Part shown: one piece after another, positions 12,790-21,822 of the stretch
Layout: each line of letters begins with the position of its first letter
How positions within the stretch are numbered: the first letter of the stretch is position 1
Assembly (NCBI GenBank): GCA_021399435.1
Contig: JAJTUP010000001.1
Location: 744,001 to 808,000, forward strand
Source: Diaporthe sp. PMI_573
Taxonomy: Eukaryota; Ascomycota; Sordariomycetes; Diaporthales; Diaporthaceae
Reading direction: 5' to 3'
Length of the DNA: 64,000 bases
Notes under the pieces: model-generated
Seen by the model: only the letters and a program-made list of their open reading frames with translations
The model's database searches: none
What the model was told of the DNA's origin: nothing
Translations under genes and position numbers: made by a program

Positions 12790-14337
12790 CTAGCGAAGAT
12801 CTAGGCGAGAAAAGATTTTAGCTCCGGAGAGCCGTCGAAGAGAGTCGTCTATTAAGGGCAAGGGGGTCTTATTACGCCTAGTTATAGCGTTTAGGGCCCT
12901 ATAGTCGACACAAAAGCAAAGTCTACCTCCTGGCTTTCGAACAAAGAGGACAGGTGAGGCGGCAGATGACGAAGATGGCTTAATATAGCCCTTTTTCAGG
13001 TTGTCGTCTAAATAGACTCGGAGAGCCTGGAGCTCGAGATCTGACATAGGGTATAGGGGGCCGAAGGGAGCTGATTTTCCTTCTTCAAGTTCTATAGGGC
13101 AGTCGAGCGTGCCCCTATAGGGAGGGAGCCTTTCGGCGTCCCTTTTTCGAAAAAGAGGGAGAAGGTCGTGAAATTGGTCAGGTATCTTTAACCGAAGAAA
13201 TTCCTCTTCTTCTTCAGGGGATTTTTCGTTTCCTTCAGAAGCTAGGTGGTCCTTAATCTCTTGAATAGAGACCCTATAGATCTGGGCCTTATCCCGTTTG
13301 GCGAATCGAAAAAGGGCTGCACTAGAAATTCTCGCTACCACAGGGTTGTTGGCCGAGAAGGGCGAAGTCGAGGCTAGAGGCAAAGGCTGAATAGTCGAAG
13401 CTAAAGGCAAAGAACGAGTAGGCAAACAAGAAAGCTGGCAAATATTCGAGGTAAAAGAGATCGAGCCGGTCTTCCAGTCTATAATAGGGTTATGGTAGGA
13501 AAGCCATGAACGCCCTAGAATGGCTGGGTAACCAGAGATTTTTGTAACTTGAAAAACAGAAGTTTCAAGGTGCTGGTCGATCTGGAGGCAAATATTGACT
13601 TTATAGAGAATATCTCCAGCAGAAGACTCTCTTCCATCCACTACTAATAGAGCTTCAGGGCGAGTTTTCTTCCGAAGGGGGTACCCTTGGGCGAGGGCGA
13701 AGTCAAAGTCGATAAAACAAGAAGTAGCTCCCGAATCAATCATTATCGATCCAGGAGTGCCGGAGAGAGTAGCTGGGAGGACGAGAGGGGCCTTATTTCC
13801 AAGGTCCAAAGAGTGAATATAGTGGGTCGAAATCGGGGTCGGGATAGGTCGAAAAACGGGCGAAGTAGGGGCCAAAGTAGGGGGCGAAGTCTGAGTCTGA
13901 ATGGGGGTCGAAGGGCTAGGGGGCCCTAGCGGGCTGAAGGGCCGAAAGCTAGGGGGCCCTAGCGGGCGGGTGGCAGGGGTGTCCAGGGGGTTCAGTGGGC
14001 CAGCTGCAGGGGGTTCCAGGGGCCCTTCAGGGGGTCCTGTCCCCATACATTGGGTCAAAAGCGGTCCATCAGATTCCTCCACCAATCCATCGGGGTTAGG
14101 GTCGTCCTCGGGGTCAAAAATACTAGATTTTTCGGAGTATTTTTTGGCATCGTCATCAATTGAATCTTCAACCGAGGGCGGCTTGTAGGAAGGCGAGAAG
14201 TCTGAGGCAAAATGTAGAGCAGGCTGTGAGACGGGCGGTGACTGTAGCGAAGTCGGTTCACATTCTAAGGGCGAATAAAAATTCCGACAGCTAATAGGAG
14301 CGGGTAAATTAGGCTGTGGGCTAACTACCCGCTCTCT
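12790..14337 (-). CDS. pol: Pol N-terminal part: protease and start of RT
   Basis: Open in the -1 frame from the slippery site to a TAG at 12792-12790. A Pro/Ser-rich linker comes first. An aspartic protease follows, with its catalytic motif in [20 protein letters not shown] and a later AILGRSW. The RT fingers region follows ([50 protein letters not shown], then FSRLDLR). The frame breaks immediately after LDLR, inside RT, so the YIDD catalytic motif is not in this frame. Expression requires the frameshift at 14343-14337. Confidence 0.88.
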   Translation of the reverse strand, partial: RERVVSPQPNLPAPISCRNFYSPLECEPTSLQSPPVSQPALHFASDFSPSYKPPSVEDSIDDDAKKYSEKSSIFDPEDDPNPDGLVEESDGPLLTQCMGTGPPEGPLEPPAAGPLNPLDTPATRPLGPPSFRPFSPLGPPSPSTPIQTQTSPPTLAPTSPVFRPIPTPISTHYIHSLDLGNKAPLVLPATLSGTPGSIMIDSGATSCFIDFDFALAQGYPLRKKTRPEALLVVDGRESSAGDILYKVNICLQIDQHLETSVFQVTKISGYPAILGRSWLSYHNPIIDWKTGSISFTSNICQLSCLPTRSLPLASTIQPLPLASTSPFSANNPVVARISSAALFRFAKRDKAQIYRVSIQEIKDHLASEGNEKSPEEEEEFLRLKIPDQFHDLLPLFRKRDAERLPPYRGTLDCPIELEEGKSAPFGPLYPMSDLELQALRVYLDDNLKKGYIKPSSSSAASPVLFVRKPGGRLCFCVDYRALNAITRRNKTPLPLIDDSLRRLSGAKIFSRLDLR

Positions 14338-14343
14338 TTTCCC
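14287..14343 (-). promoter_or_regulatory. Predicted -1 ribosomal frameshift signal (gag/pol)
   Basis: In minus sense the heptamer G_GGA_AAA (14343-14337) sits in the gag frame with the X_XXY_YYZ register, 9 nt before the gag stop. After a 2-nt spacer, GAGCGGGTA (14334-14326) pairs perfectly with TACCCGCTC (14306-14298). Loop bases ACAGC (14317-14313) can pair with GCTGT (14291-14287), giving an H-type pseudoknot. The pol frame is exactly -1 relative to gag and stays open from the heptamer onward. The spacer is shorter than usual. Confidence 0.72.
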
Positions 14344-15470
14344 GAATAGGGTACTAGGGCCGAAGAGGTAGGGGTAGCGGTAGGGGTCGAATTTAGAGGC
14401 AGAGAAGCTGGGAGGGCCGAGGTAGAAGCATAAGAAATGTTTGGGAATTTCTTTCTCCCAGGGTGAGGGCAGTCCCGAACAAAGTGGCCAGGCTGGCCAC
14501 AGTAGGTACAGAGATTATTAGCCCTACGGTAGGCCTTCCTCCGGGTAGAGTCGAGTTCCATAGGGCCAGGGGGTAAAACAGGGGTAGTAGGGCGAATAGT
14601 AGGCGGGTTGGGAGCCAAAACCGGGGGCTGAATTCTTTTCTTTTCCTTCTGGCGGGCAAAGAGGTCGTTATCCAGAGAAATACATTTATTCGCGTAAGAA
14701 GAAAAATCCAGAGGCATGTCTCGGCCAACCAGGAGGTCCTTAAGGTTCTCTTTTAGACCTCTACGGAAGTGAGTAATTTTTACCGTATTAGAGGTCCAGC
14801 CGAGAATAGAGACGAGGGGGACGAATTTTGAATAATAGGCCGAGCAAGAGGTTTCCTGTTTTAGAGCCCATAGGTCTCTTTCAGCAGTACCGAGGGCATC
14901 TGGGTCGTCAAAGGCAGCTTGAAGGGCCGAGAAGAATTCCGAATAGGTAATAAAATCGGAGAGGCCAGTAGAAAGGTCGAGGTGGGGGGAGAACCAAGAA
15001 AGGGCCGAATCTCGGAGGAAGGAGGCCGAATAGGCTATTTTAGCCGAATCTGCCGAGAAGCGAAATGGGTCCGAAGAAAAGACTAGTTGCAGTTGGGTAG
15101 CAAAAAATCTAAATTTTTCCTTACCCCCTGAATAGGGGTCAGGAGGCGAGAGGCGAGGAACCGAGGGCTGAGAGGGTGGCTGGGACGAGAAGGAGGCGGA
15201 AGCTGAAGGAAAGATTTCCTTTTGGGCAATTCTTTGTCCTAGAGTATAGAACGCGAAGAGAACTGCCCTACCCAGACCATCTATATCCTCAGGAAAGATA
15301 GGGCCCTGAATAGAGGTCTGGGAGGCAGACTGGCCTCCTCGAGAGAAGGCAGAGAGGACGAGGGTAATCTGAGGGCCAGAGATTCCAGAAGGCAGTGGTG
15401 GATTAATTCCCACAAAATCCCTGGGGATAGAGGGGAGGAAATCAAAAAGGGTCTGCCAGTCTGAAGTCAT
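14325..15470 (-). CDS. gag: Retrotransposon Gag with CCHC zinc knuckle
   Basis: Intact 381-aa ORF starting at the ATG at 15470; an earlier in-frame TTG is not a plausible eukaryotic start. The central region (FFATQLQLVFSSDPF, AYSASFLRDSALSWFSPHLD, FSALQAAFDDPDALGTAERD) is the Retrotrans_gag capsid domain. Near the C-terminus CTYCGQPGHFVRDC is a CCHC zinc knuckle for RNA binding. The stop codon lies inside a stem-loop that follows a -1 frameshift heptamer, so a fraction of ribosomes should continue into pol. Confidence 0.9.
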   Translation of the reverse strand: MTSDWQTLFDFLPSIPRDFVGINPPLPSGISGPQITLVLSAFSRGGQSASQTSIQGPIFPEDIDGLGRAVLFAFYTLGQRIAQKEIFPSASASFSSQPPSQPSVPRLSPPDPYSGGKEKFRFFATQLQLVFSSDPFRFSADSAKIAYSASFLRDSALSWFSPHLDLSTGLSDFITYSEFFSALQAAFDDPDALGTAERDLWALKQETSCSAYYSKFVPLVSILGWTSNTVKITHFRRGLKENLKDLLVGRDMPLDFSSYANKCISLDNDLFARQKEKKRIQPPVLAPNPPTIRPTTPVLPPGPMELDSTRRKAYRRANNLCTYCGQPGHFVRDCPHPGRKKFPNISYASTSALPASLPLNSTPTATPTSSALVPYSGKESG

Positions 15471-15513
15471 CGTGGAAACCAAGAGGGGACGGAAAGAGGT
15501 GGGAAGATAGGGG

Positions 15514-15524
15514 AGTCAGATCAA
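15514..15524 (-). other. Self-primer binding site (Tf1/sushi type)
   Basis: Two nucleotides after the end of the 5' LTR the minus strand reads TTGATCTGACT. This is exactly complementary over 11 nt to AGTCAGATCAA inside the LTR (15675-15665), with mismatches on both sides. It does not begin with the TGG expected for a tRNA-primed element. Confidence 0.72.
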
Positions 15525-15526
15525 GC

Positions 15527-16008
15527 TGTTAAAAACACCTAGATTAAGGGCAGAAGGCTAAGGGTAGAGGGACATAGTAAGGCTGTAGTCAAGATATTCT
15601 TCAACACCTCACAGAGAACAAATTCAAGGAAGGAGGAGGCAAGCTAGGTGTAGGAGGGAAAAAGTTGATCTGACTGAAGAACTAACTATCTATCTGAGAG
15701 GAAAAGGCTAGGTATATATACATAGAAGGTTCGGACCTTCGGAGAGGTATATTCCTCCGACGGAGAGAATAATGACTCGAGAAAAACAGGGGCTAGAAAG
15801 AGAAATGGGAAAGGGCGGAAGGAATAACTCCGATAAGAAGATTCTGCCAAGCTAGGCTAGCTGGTTTCTCCACTTATATCTAGAGGCTTGCATAGATAGC
15901 CTATTCTTTCTGAAGGAGGCGGATAGGGGCTGAGGGAGGCTGGAAGGGCTTGAAGGGGCTGAAGGAGGCTGAAGGGGTCTGGGGGTCTGAAGGAGGCTGT
16001 TTATAACA
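15527..16008 (-). repeat. LTR (5' LTR in the element's sense)
   Basis: 482 bp, reading as identical to 9662-10143. It contains the predicted promoter and RNA start. If transcription begins at 15675, U3 is about 16008-15676 and R-U5 about 15675-15527. Confidence 0.95.
15675..15720 (-). promoter_or_regulatory. LTR TATA box and predicted transcript start
   Basis: A TATATATA stretch at 15713-15720 lies about 38-45 nt upstream of 15675, the first base of AGTCAGATCAA (minus sense). These are the 11 nt complementary to the primer binding site. In Tf1-type elements this primer is the 5' end of the transcript, so the spacing supports a start here. Confidence 0.6.
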
Positions 16009-16789
16009 GATAATCACAAACAGTAGGATATACCACCCCTTTATATTAATACATTTAATAACTATTACCCATTCCCAGTTTCCAGGCTATACAGATTTAG
16101 CCTTTCTATATCAATCAGAATATATAACAACCATTAATACAGTTATTACACCTATCATAAAGCCAGTCTCGTCAAAGTTATACAGGTTATCATCTATAAT
16201 ACCATACTTAGCTATTATATTACAGAGTAGGCAGAACCAGTTCCCAATAACCTCTAGATCTTTACAGAGGGCCCTCTAGTAATCATAAGGCTAATCAAAT
16301 CTAGTTTTCAAGCTTAGTTATATATCCACAAAGCATCATACCCAATTCTTACCAACCAGCTTACCATCACACGATACCAGCAGGAGGTTAGCCATATCTT
16401 CCACACCAGAAAGTCACATTAGAAATCCTCGTACATCTTACTCAATAATATATCAAATAAACGTTTACTCTTCAATTTAGTCAAGTTTATACTTCTCGAC
16501 ACATAATTCTTTACGATATAGTCAGTTATTCATCCTATTACATAGGGTAGTTCTAAGAACACTAAAGATTCAAGCAGCCTGAGCTATATTTAAGGGTTTC
16601 TTTTGATTTTTTTTAAAATTCTCAATTACCTAAAGTACTAGTTAGATTTTGTCTTCTTTTGAGTAGATTAGCATTATAGATGTTGATTTCTAGCATATTG
16701 AATATTTAAGTAGATAGAGTAATGCGTGACTAACGCGAAAAATAGGGACACAATCTATACCAACAACATGCCCGCCCACCAAAACCTTA

Positions 16790-16995
16790 AATCTTCAGAC
16801 TAGCACTACAGCACCACCAATAACTCCAAATTAACCGAATCAATTAAAAATAAGTAATTGGGACCAGTTGGCACCAATTGGTGCCAACTTTTACTTATTT
16901 GCTTGCCCTTGGTGGGTACTAGGGTTGGTTAAAGTTGGTAGATTTGGTTAAAAGTGGCGGGCATGTGATAATGACGGCTGACTGGTGAACCACGT
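16790..16995 (-). repeat. Right terminal inverted repeat of DNA transposon
   Basis: Inverse copy of the 8318-8520 segment. It ends GGTGAACCACGT next to the TA duplication. Confidence 0.88.
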
Positions 16996-17233
16996 TATAT
17001 GTGTTCTAGCTAAGTTCTGCAAAAGCCCTCTCGACGAAGGGCTCCCTCTAAAGGCTAGCAGAATCGGTGGGTTGCACCTTCCACTCTAACGACATAATGT
17101 GTACTTAATCCCCTTGAGCTCGCCCCTTGAGCTCGCCACTTGCTGAAACTTGATTTTTTTTCCATCAGTCAACAACCCATGTTCTTTTATCCCTGAGGAT
17201 AATCCCGAAAGACAAAGAAACAAATACCGCAAC

Positions 17234-18001
17234 ATGGCTCTATCCAACACGGGCTCAACTTGCACGGAGATGGTATCTTCAACTGTCTTTCCCTTCATGT
17301 CTCTGCCCCTCGAGATTCGAATCATGATTTACGATGCTATCATACCAGCAACGATTCGCCGCTCCGTGGCAGACATTGAAGGAATCTCGCCTTGCATACA
17401 AGCTTTCATGATGATGAAGGTCACCCGAAATGAGTTTCTGGGTCGTCTCTTCTCGGACTGCCACTTCGTTTGGACTGGCGCCAATAGTCAGCACGAGCAC
17501 GATGACAGTCGGGATTCTTTCAGACGCTACGCCGTCCCCTTCATCAGAACATTGACCATCCACCTTGAGAACCCCTGGCTGTTCTCAAAGCCCAAGAGCA
17601 GCTTGCCACCTCAGCGTTTCGACGTTCTCTTGAAGTGGATTCGATGGCGCAGTGTTCGCTCTCACCTCCATCCATGGCACCTGAAACACCTGACGTTGGT
17701 GCCGCCGCACAGCATACTTCGAGATTCACGATCCCGGGCGGGAATGAGCCCCCTCATTCCTTTCTACCAGTCGGACGATGATGTCGCGTACCTTCTCAAC
17801 AAAACTCCCCATTTCTCCGGTCTAGATTCCTTGAGGATCATACTACTCCCCAGCTATACCGGCGATGAGGCAGTGAAGGAATTTCTTGAAAAATGTGCCT
17901 GCAATGGAATCGAGGGCAGAATCGGCTACCAGCAATATGGAAGAACGGTCTTTGAGTGGCGCTATCTTGAGGACAACCAAGTCGTCCGCATGAATCTCTG
18001 A
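17234..18001 (+). CDS. 2EXR/F-box-like protein, paralogue 1
   Basis: Single-exon 255-aa protein; the start is the first in-frame ATG at 17234. Residues ~17-33 (VFPFMSLPLEIRIMIYDAI) match the 2EXR/F-box-like pattern (F..LP.E.R..IY) found in large fungal families of unknown function. It shares several blocks with the gene at 19309-20043, including LLKWIRWRS...HLKHLTLV. It starts about 240 bp beyond the transposon border, so its promoter may have been displaced or altered by the insertion. Confidence 0.72.
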   Translation: MALSNTGSTCTEMVSSTVFPFMSLPLEIRIMIYDAIIPATIRRSVADIEGISPCIQAFMMMKVTRNEFLGRLFSDCHFVWTGANSQHEHDDSRDSFRRYAVPFIRTLTIHLENPWLFSKPKSSLPPQRFDVLLKWIRWRSVRSHLHPWHLKHLTLVPPHSILRDSRSRAGMSPLIPFYQSDDDVAYLLNKTPHFSGLDSLRIILLPSYTGDEAVKEFLEKCACNGIEGRIGYQQYGRTVFEWRYLEDNQVVRMNL

Positions 18002-19308
18002 AAGTGTCACCATCACCTCACAGTTGGGAGTGCAACAGAGGCTGAGGAAATGAAGTTGCTCAACATTTTGGATATGATTGGTATCTGGGGCCAGACTTGA
18101 AAGGTCTGCAGGGAGTCTTACACTTCTGGTTTGACTCGGTGTACCAGCCTCGTGCAGAAATCAAGATGAGGGAGATGGAGACAGGAGGGGACCAGGGTCA
18201 TCTTCAGACTCTTGCTGGGATTTGACTTGGACTTGTATTCACGGCAAAGCCAGCATGTCATGGTCGATTTTGCCAGGGTATCATTCGGGGATGACATACT
18301 GGGTCAGCCATTCATACTAAAAGGCCAGGCAGTGATACTGTCATAGCTTTCTGCATGGAGTTATTGCAGACCACAAAAGAAATTGGACTACACTGATGAC
18401 TGGCTTTGTATATTTTGATCTGTCCATGATTACTCTATCCCTCTCCTTTGTCTAAACACATGCACATATTCTCTCTGAATGCCCTGCAACAATGGCTTTG
18501 AAACATGACCCATGCTTACGCTTGCCAAAAGTAGTGCTTCCAGAGCCAAGTCGGTCCCACAATGGATACAATTTAATAACCCGGTCTGAGAATGCAGGTG
18601 TTCTCCTCGGTCTTTGATAGTGTGTATTTGAGCAAGGCGGGAAGGCATTCAAATGACCTACTTCAAAGAAGTTGACAGGATCGACCGACTTCCAGAGATC
18701 TCTAACAACTTTCTGTGTTGGTAACTGCAAGTCGAGATCATGAATCTTATGATATTGTGTGGGCTAGGATGGCAAATCATATCGACATCAAGTGTAAGAG
18801 TTTCAAAGGTCCATCCTTCCCACAATTTAGTTCACCACAAAGCGAACTCTAAAAGACTAGGAATGGAATTCAAGATCACAAGGATCTCTCCAGATATCAA
18901 GCAATCCATGAAACCGTAAAAAGAGCGCTACTGATGTAAGTATGCAATATGAAACTAGCGTTGTGCAAATAGATGTATTAGACGAATTCTATGACCATCA
19001 AATGAGCTATTAGACAAAAGGATGTATATGTGTGGAGTCACATTGTTCCACTATCAGGAGCTAAGATGAAGTCTAAAATTCCCGGCCGTTCTAGTTAATA
19101 TGTGACCAACTTCACGTAGCCCTAACAAAAATAGCCCTACGATTGGTTGCAAATTGAAAAGTATGTACGTATTTAAGGGGGTTAACACCCAAAGATCTAG
19201 CAGATTATCCAGCCACCATTACACATCTCCAGAACCTTGGCCTCCGTCACACTTCACTCAATAACTACGGATTCTAGTTCAAAGAGATCGCTACAACACT
19301 CTGGAAAT
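18002..19308. other. Intergenic region between the two paralogues
   Basis: About 1.3 kb with no convincing ORF or RNA gene. It presumably holds the 3' UTR of the first paralogue and the promoter of the second. Confidence 0.6.
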
Positions 19309-20043
19309 ATGCCACCAAAACAACAAGAAGATGATCAGGGAAATGCCCTGTCGATATCTAGGCAGGGCAGTTTTCCACTCATGTCGCTCCCAGCTGAGCT
19401 CCGGATCCAAATTTACAAGATCGCCACCTCCGACTGTATTTTCGTTGCCTACCGGCAGCCGTCTGTACGAGCTGAGCATTACCATTTGTCGAGCAATTCA
19501 TTCAATAGTATCCTAATCCATCGTCATGTCAAGGCGCTGCTTAAGGTCAGACAAATCAGAGATGACATGTTACCCCATATCCATCTGGCATGGGTGGGTG
19601 GTATAGAGCCCAAGTATCCTCTTTGGGCCTCTTTCAGACGCGAAGCCATCCCATCCGTCTCACATTTGACGATTGGTGTCCAGCAAATGTTTGACAGGGG
19701 TGAGAGCAGAATCCACGGGCATACTCGGAATCTGCTACGTTGGATGCGGTGGCGCAGTCAACACACCTCAGCTTACCGCTGGAACCTGACCCATCTCACA
19801 CTGGTCGATGAGAGCTACACGCGTGAAGGGCCGCCAGAAGAAGATCAAAATGTGTCGAACGCAATTGTCGAAGGGTTCCCGATGATCAATGGGCTGAGAA
19901 AACTCAAGATGGTCTTTATGGAGCACCCCGGCCCGGCTTTGCTTGACAAGCTGTCTCAAAAGTTCAAGGCTCACGAAATCGACACCACATTCGTTGTGTG
20001 GGCGTTTCTTCCATCTCAGCGAGTAACGATAAATGTATCGTAA
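19309..20043 (+). CDS. 2EXR/F-box-like protein, paralogue 2
   Basis: Single-exon 244-aa protein with ATG at 19309 in a good context (A at -3); the open frame upstream begins at a TTG. The motif FPLMSLPAELRIQIYKIA near residue 23 parallels the first paralogue, as do LLRWMRWRS and NLTHLTLVDE. The order of conserved blocks is the same in both proteins, pointing to an old tandem duplication. No catalytic motif is visible; F-box/2EXR proteins are usually interaction modules. Confidence 0.72.
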   Translation: MPPKQQEDDQGNALSISRQGSFPLMSLPAELRIQIYKIATSDCIFVAYRQPSVRAEHYHLSSNSFNSILIHRHVKALLKVRQIRDDMLPHIHLAWVGGIEPKYPLWASFRREAIPSVSHLTIGVQQMFDRGESRIHGHTRNLLRWMRWRSQHTSAYRWNLTHLTLVDESYTREGPPEEDQNVSNAIVEGFPMINGLRKLKMVFMEHPGPALLDKLSQKFKAHEIDTTFVVWAFLPSQRVTINVS

Positions 20044-21822
20044 ATTGTACGGTATCAATAGTCGCTTTTGAGATAGGTCTTTTGCTGCTCACCAGGCTCT
20101 CTGCCACAACAGCCGCGGTTGATGATATCTTCAAAAGCTTCTGCTGGGCCTTGGGAACATTTGTGGGACAAATTTGGCAGGAGCGAAGAAGTTGAGGTGT
20201 GGCAAAAGGTCAAAAGAGTTCGGCCCCGCCGGTGGGCCTACATCTCTTGTTGTCGAGCCCAGGGGGACGGGATTGGTGTGAGGGAGTTCAACCCACACAG
20301 GTTTATTAGGGAGTTGAACTCGGGGCTTTCGGGATTGGTGTGAGGGAGACGGCTTTGAAGTAGGGCGTCCCCTACCGCTAGGCCATCTGCCCTGGTTGAT
20401 GGACTGTGATGGAAGTCTATAAGGCTTAGGCTGCTAGTTTGTTTCTGTGGGGGGCAAAGGGACGGGGAGGGTCAAGTGAATCACCAGGGTGATAGGATGA
20501 AGGGTTTGCAACGCGTTTGTGGGCGCGCTTAGGGTGATCAGGAGGCCCAGGGGCTTGCAAGCGACGCGGGTGACGAGCTTCCAACCCGAGCCTTGGACCC
20601 AAGTCTCATGGGTGTCTGGCATTGGGTGCGAGACGGCCCCAAACCCTCATGCCTCCTCTAGCACAACTAAGGACATTTGGGCTCGCATTGTTTCGATCAT
20701 TCAGAGGCTCGAACAAAGTTGTTTGCCCTAGTGTTTTGCATCCCGTTTGGTAGGTAGGCACGGCAGAAAGCTTGAATCAAGACGAAGGAGAACCAAAGCC
20801 CCGGGCTCTCCCCCTTGGACGACGAACGGTGACGCCAACGGGGCGGCCCATCCTCTGTTGACAATCTATGCGCTGGCATTCTACATACCACACCTTTTGG
20901 TTTCAACGTCTACCGACTCAACATGCTGTATCTTCAGCACAATCAAACGAATAATCAAAATTTATCGCATTTGCCCTGAAAACGTGTTTGTGGATTGGGG
21001 TGGGGAGACAGGGAACACGCCCTCGCCCTAACCACACCCAGGGGGGGCTTGACTTGAGACTGACGATTTATTGGTTGTCCTCAGTGTGGGGGCCTATCTC
21101 AGCCCCTGGGTTACTACATGTCTCGGTCTGCTGGAGAAGAGGATGGTAAGGCTCTGAGAACAGCTTTGGGGGTTCTGCGGCTAAATGCGTGTATCTGAAG
21201 GTTACGCATGCGCTCATCACTTGCCAATAGACCTTCATCGACTTCTATTTGTGTATCCAGCATAGAGTGAATACGACCCTCCATCTCCTGTTCCCCTCCC
21301 TATGCCTGTCCCGTGAAAGGATCAGGGATGCTTCTGCCCACTCGTAACACCTGTTGCCTATGTGAATGACATATCCTGTCGACGTTGGCGGCAATTTGCA
21401 CCACGGGGGCCGATCGGAGGCGGTTGCACAAGTAGCTGCAGCTGTGCGGACTGCAGTATTGATAGGGCGGCGCCATTATTGAACTGACACCTTGACTGAC
21501 GATCACTGCCAGTCCAGCCTCACCTGTCGTCAAAAGGCCAGTCCTGATCCATCGGCAGTCGAGGATTTCGTCGGTTATATAGCCGTACCGTACCGGAGTC
21601 ACACGCACGTCTTTCAGCTCATGCACCCCCAGAGTTTTCCGTACCACCGAGCTTAGGGTGACTTACTCTACTTATACAGGCCTTACGTGCTGTCCTGAAG
21701 CTCCTCGCCGATCCTGCAATTTATATTACTTTTGACCGCCAAGACAATCTCCACCAGGGTGAAGACAATCATTCATCACGATCCTTCTTTCCCCTCGACT
21801 TTCTGGCCACCATACTCAAGCA
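20044..21822. other. Intergenic region with SINE-like fragment
   Basis: About 1.8 kb without a convincing protein gene. It includes a tRNA-derived fragment near 20281-20400 and otherwise presumably the promoter of the HET gene at 21823. Confidence 0.55.
20281..20400 (-). repeat. tRNA-derived SINE-like fragment or tRNA pseudogene
   Basis: In minus sense an A-box match TGGCCTAGCGG (20385-20375) is followed about 55-65 nt later by a B-box-like GAGTTCAACTCC (20321-20310). This is the internal Pol III promoter layout of a tRNA. The 5' end GGGCAGATGGCCTAGCGG looks like a tRNA acceptor and D-arm. The anticodon arm is poorly formed and the T-loop deviates from GGTTCGANTCC, so it is not a functional tRNA. 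The flanking text repeats GGGATTGGTGTGAGGGA twice. Confidence 0.45.

Larger units (their letters stand above)
9662..16008 (-). mobile_element. Ty3/gypsy chromodomain LTR retrotransposon
   Basis: A 6347-bp element transcribed on the minus strand and inserted in the pogo-like transposase. It has 482-bp LTRs that begin TG and end CA, and a 5-bp target duplication GATAA (9657-9661 and 16009-16013). The order is gag, protease, RT, RNase H, integrase, chromodomain, which defines a chromovirus. The LTRs read as identical and the element lacks the AT bias of its host transposon, so it inserted recently and after the host element decayed. RT-RNase H is frameshifted, so this copy is probably not autonomous. 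Confidence 0.95.
8658..16696 (-). pseudogene. pogo/Fot1-like DDE transposase remnant
   Basis: Two minus-strand parts are separated by the retrotransposon: about 16696-16014 (N-terminal) and 9661-8658 (C-terminal). The C-terminal end reads CGNCGKTGHNARTCEED shortly before the stop, the zinc-knuckle tail typical of fungal Fot1/pogo transposases. The N-terminal end shows remnants of the psq helix-turn-helix (an AQAA...RTTL...RM pattern) after an ATG at 16696. Many TAA/TAG codons and frame breaks occur throughout, and most look like C-to-T changes. It cannot make a functional transposase. Confidence 0.82.
8318..16995 (-). mobile_element. pogo/Fot1-type Tc1-mariner DNA transposon, decayed and interrupted
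   Basis: The element has long inverted ends that start ACGTGGTTCACCAGTCAGCC at 8318 and mirror this at 16995, flanked by TA on both sides (8316-8317 and 16996-16997), the Tc1/mariner target duplication. Without the nested retrotransposon (6347 bp plus a 5-bp duplication) it is about 2.3 kb, a usual length for fungal pogo-like elements. The interior is very AT-rich and dense in TA dinucleotides, as expected after repeat-induced point mutation. It encodes a broken transposase on the minus strand. Confidence 0.88.

Noticed and set aside
19237..19308. Longer start for the second 2EXR-like gene
   Set aside because: The extension begins at a TTG, and the ATG at 19309 has a good start context.
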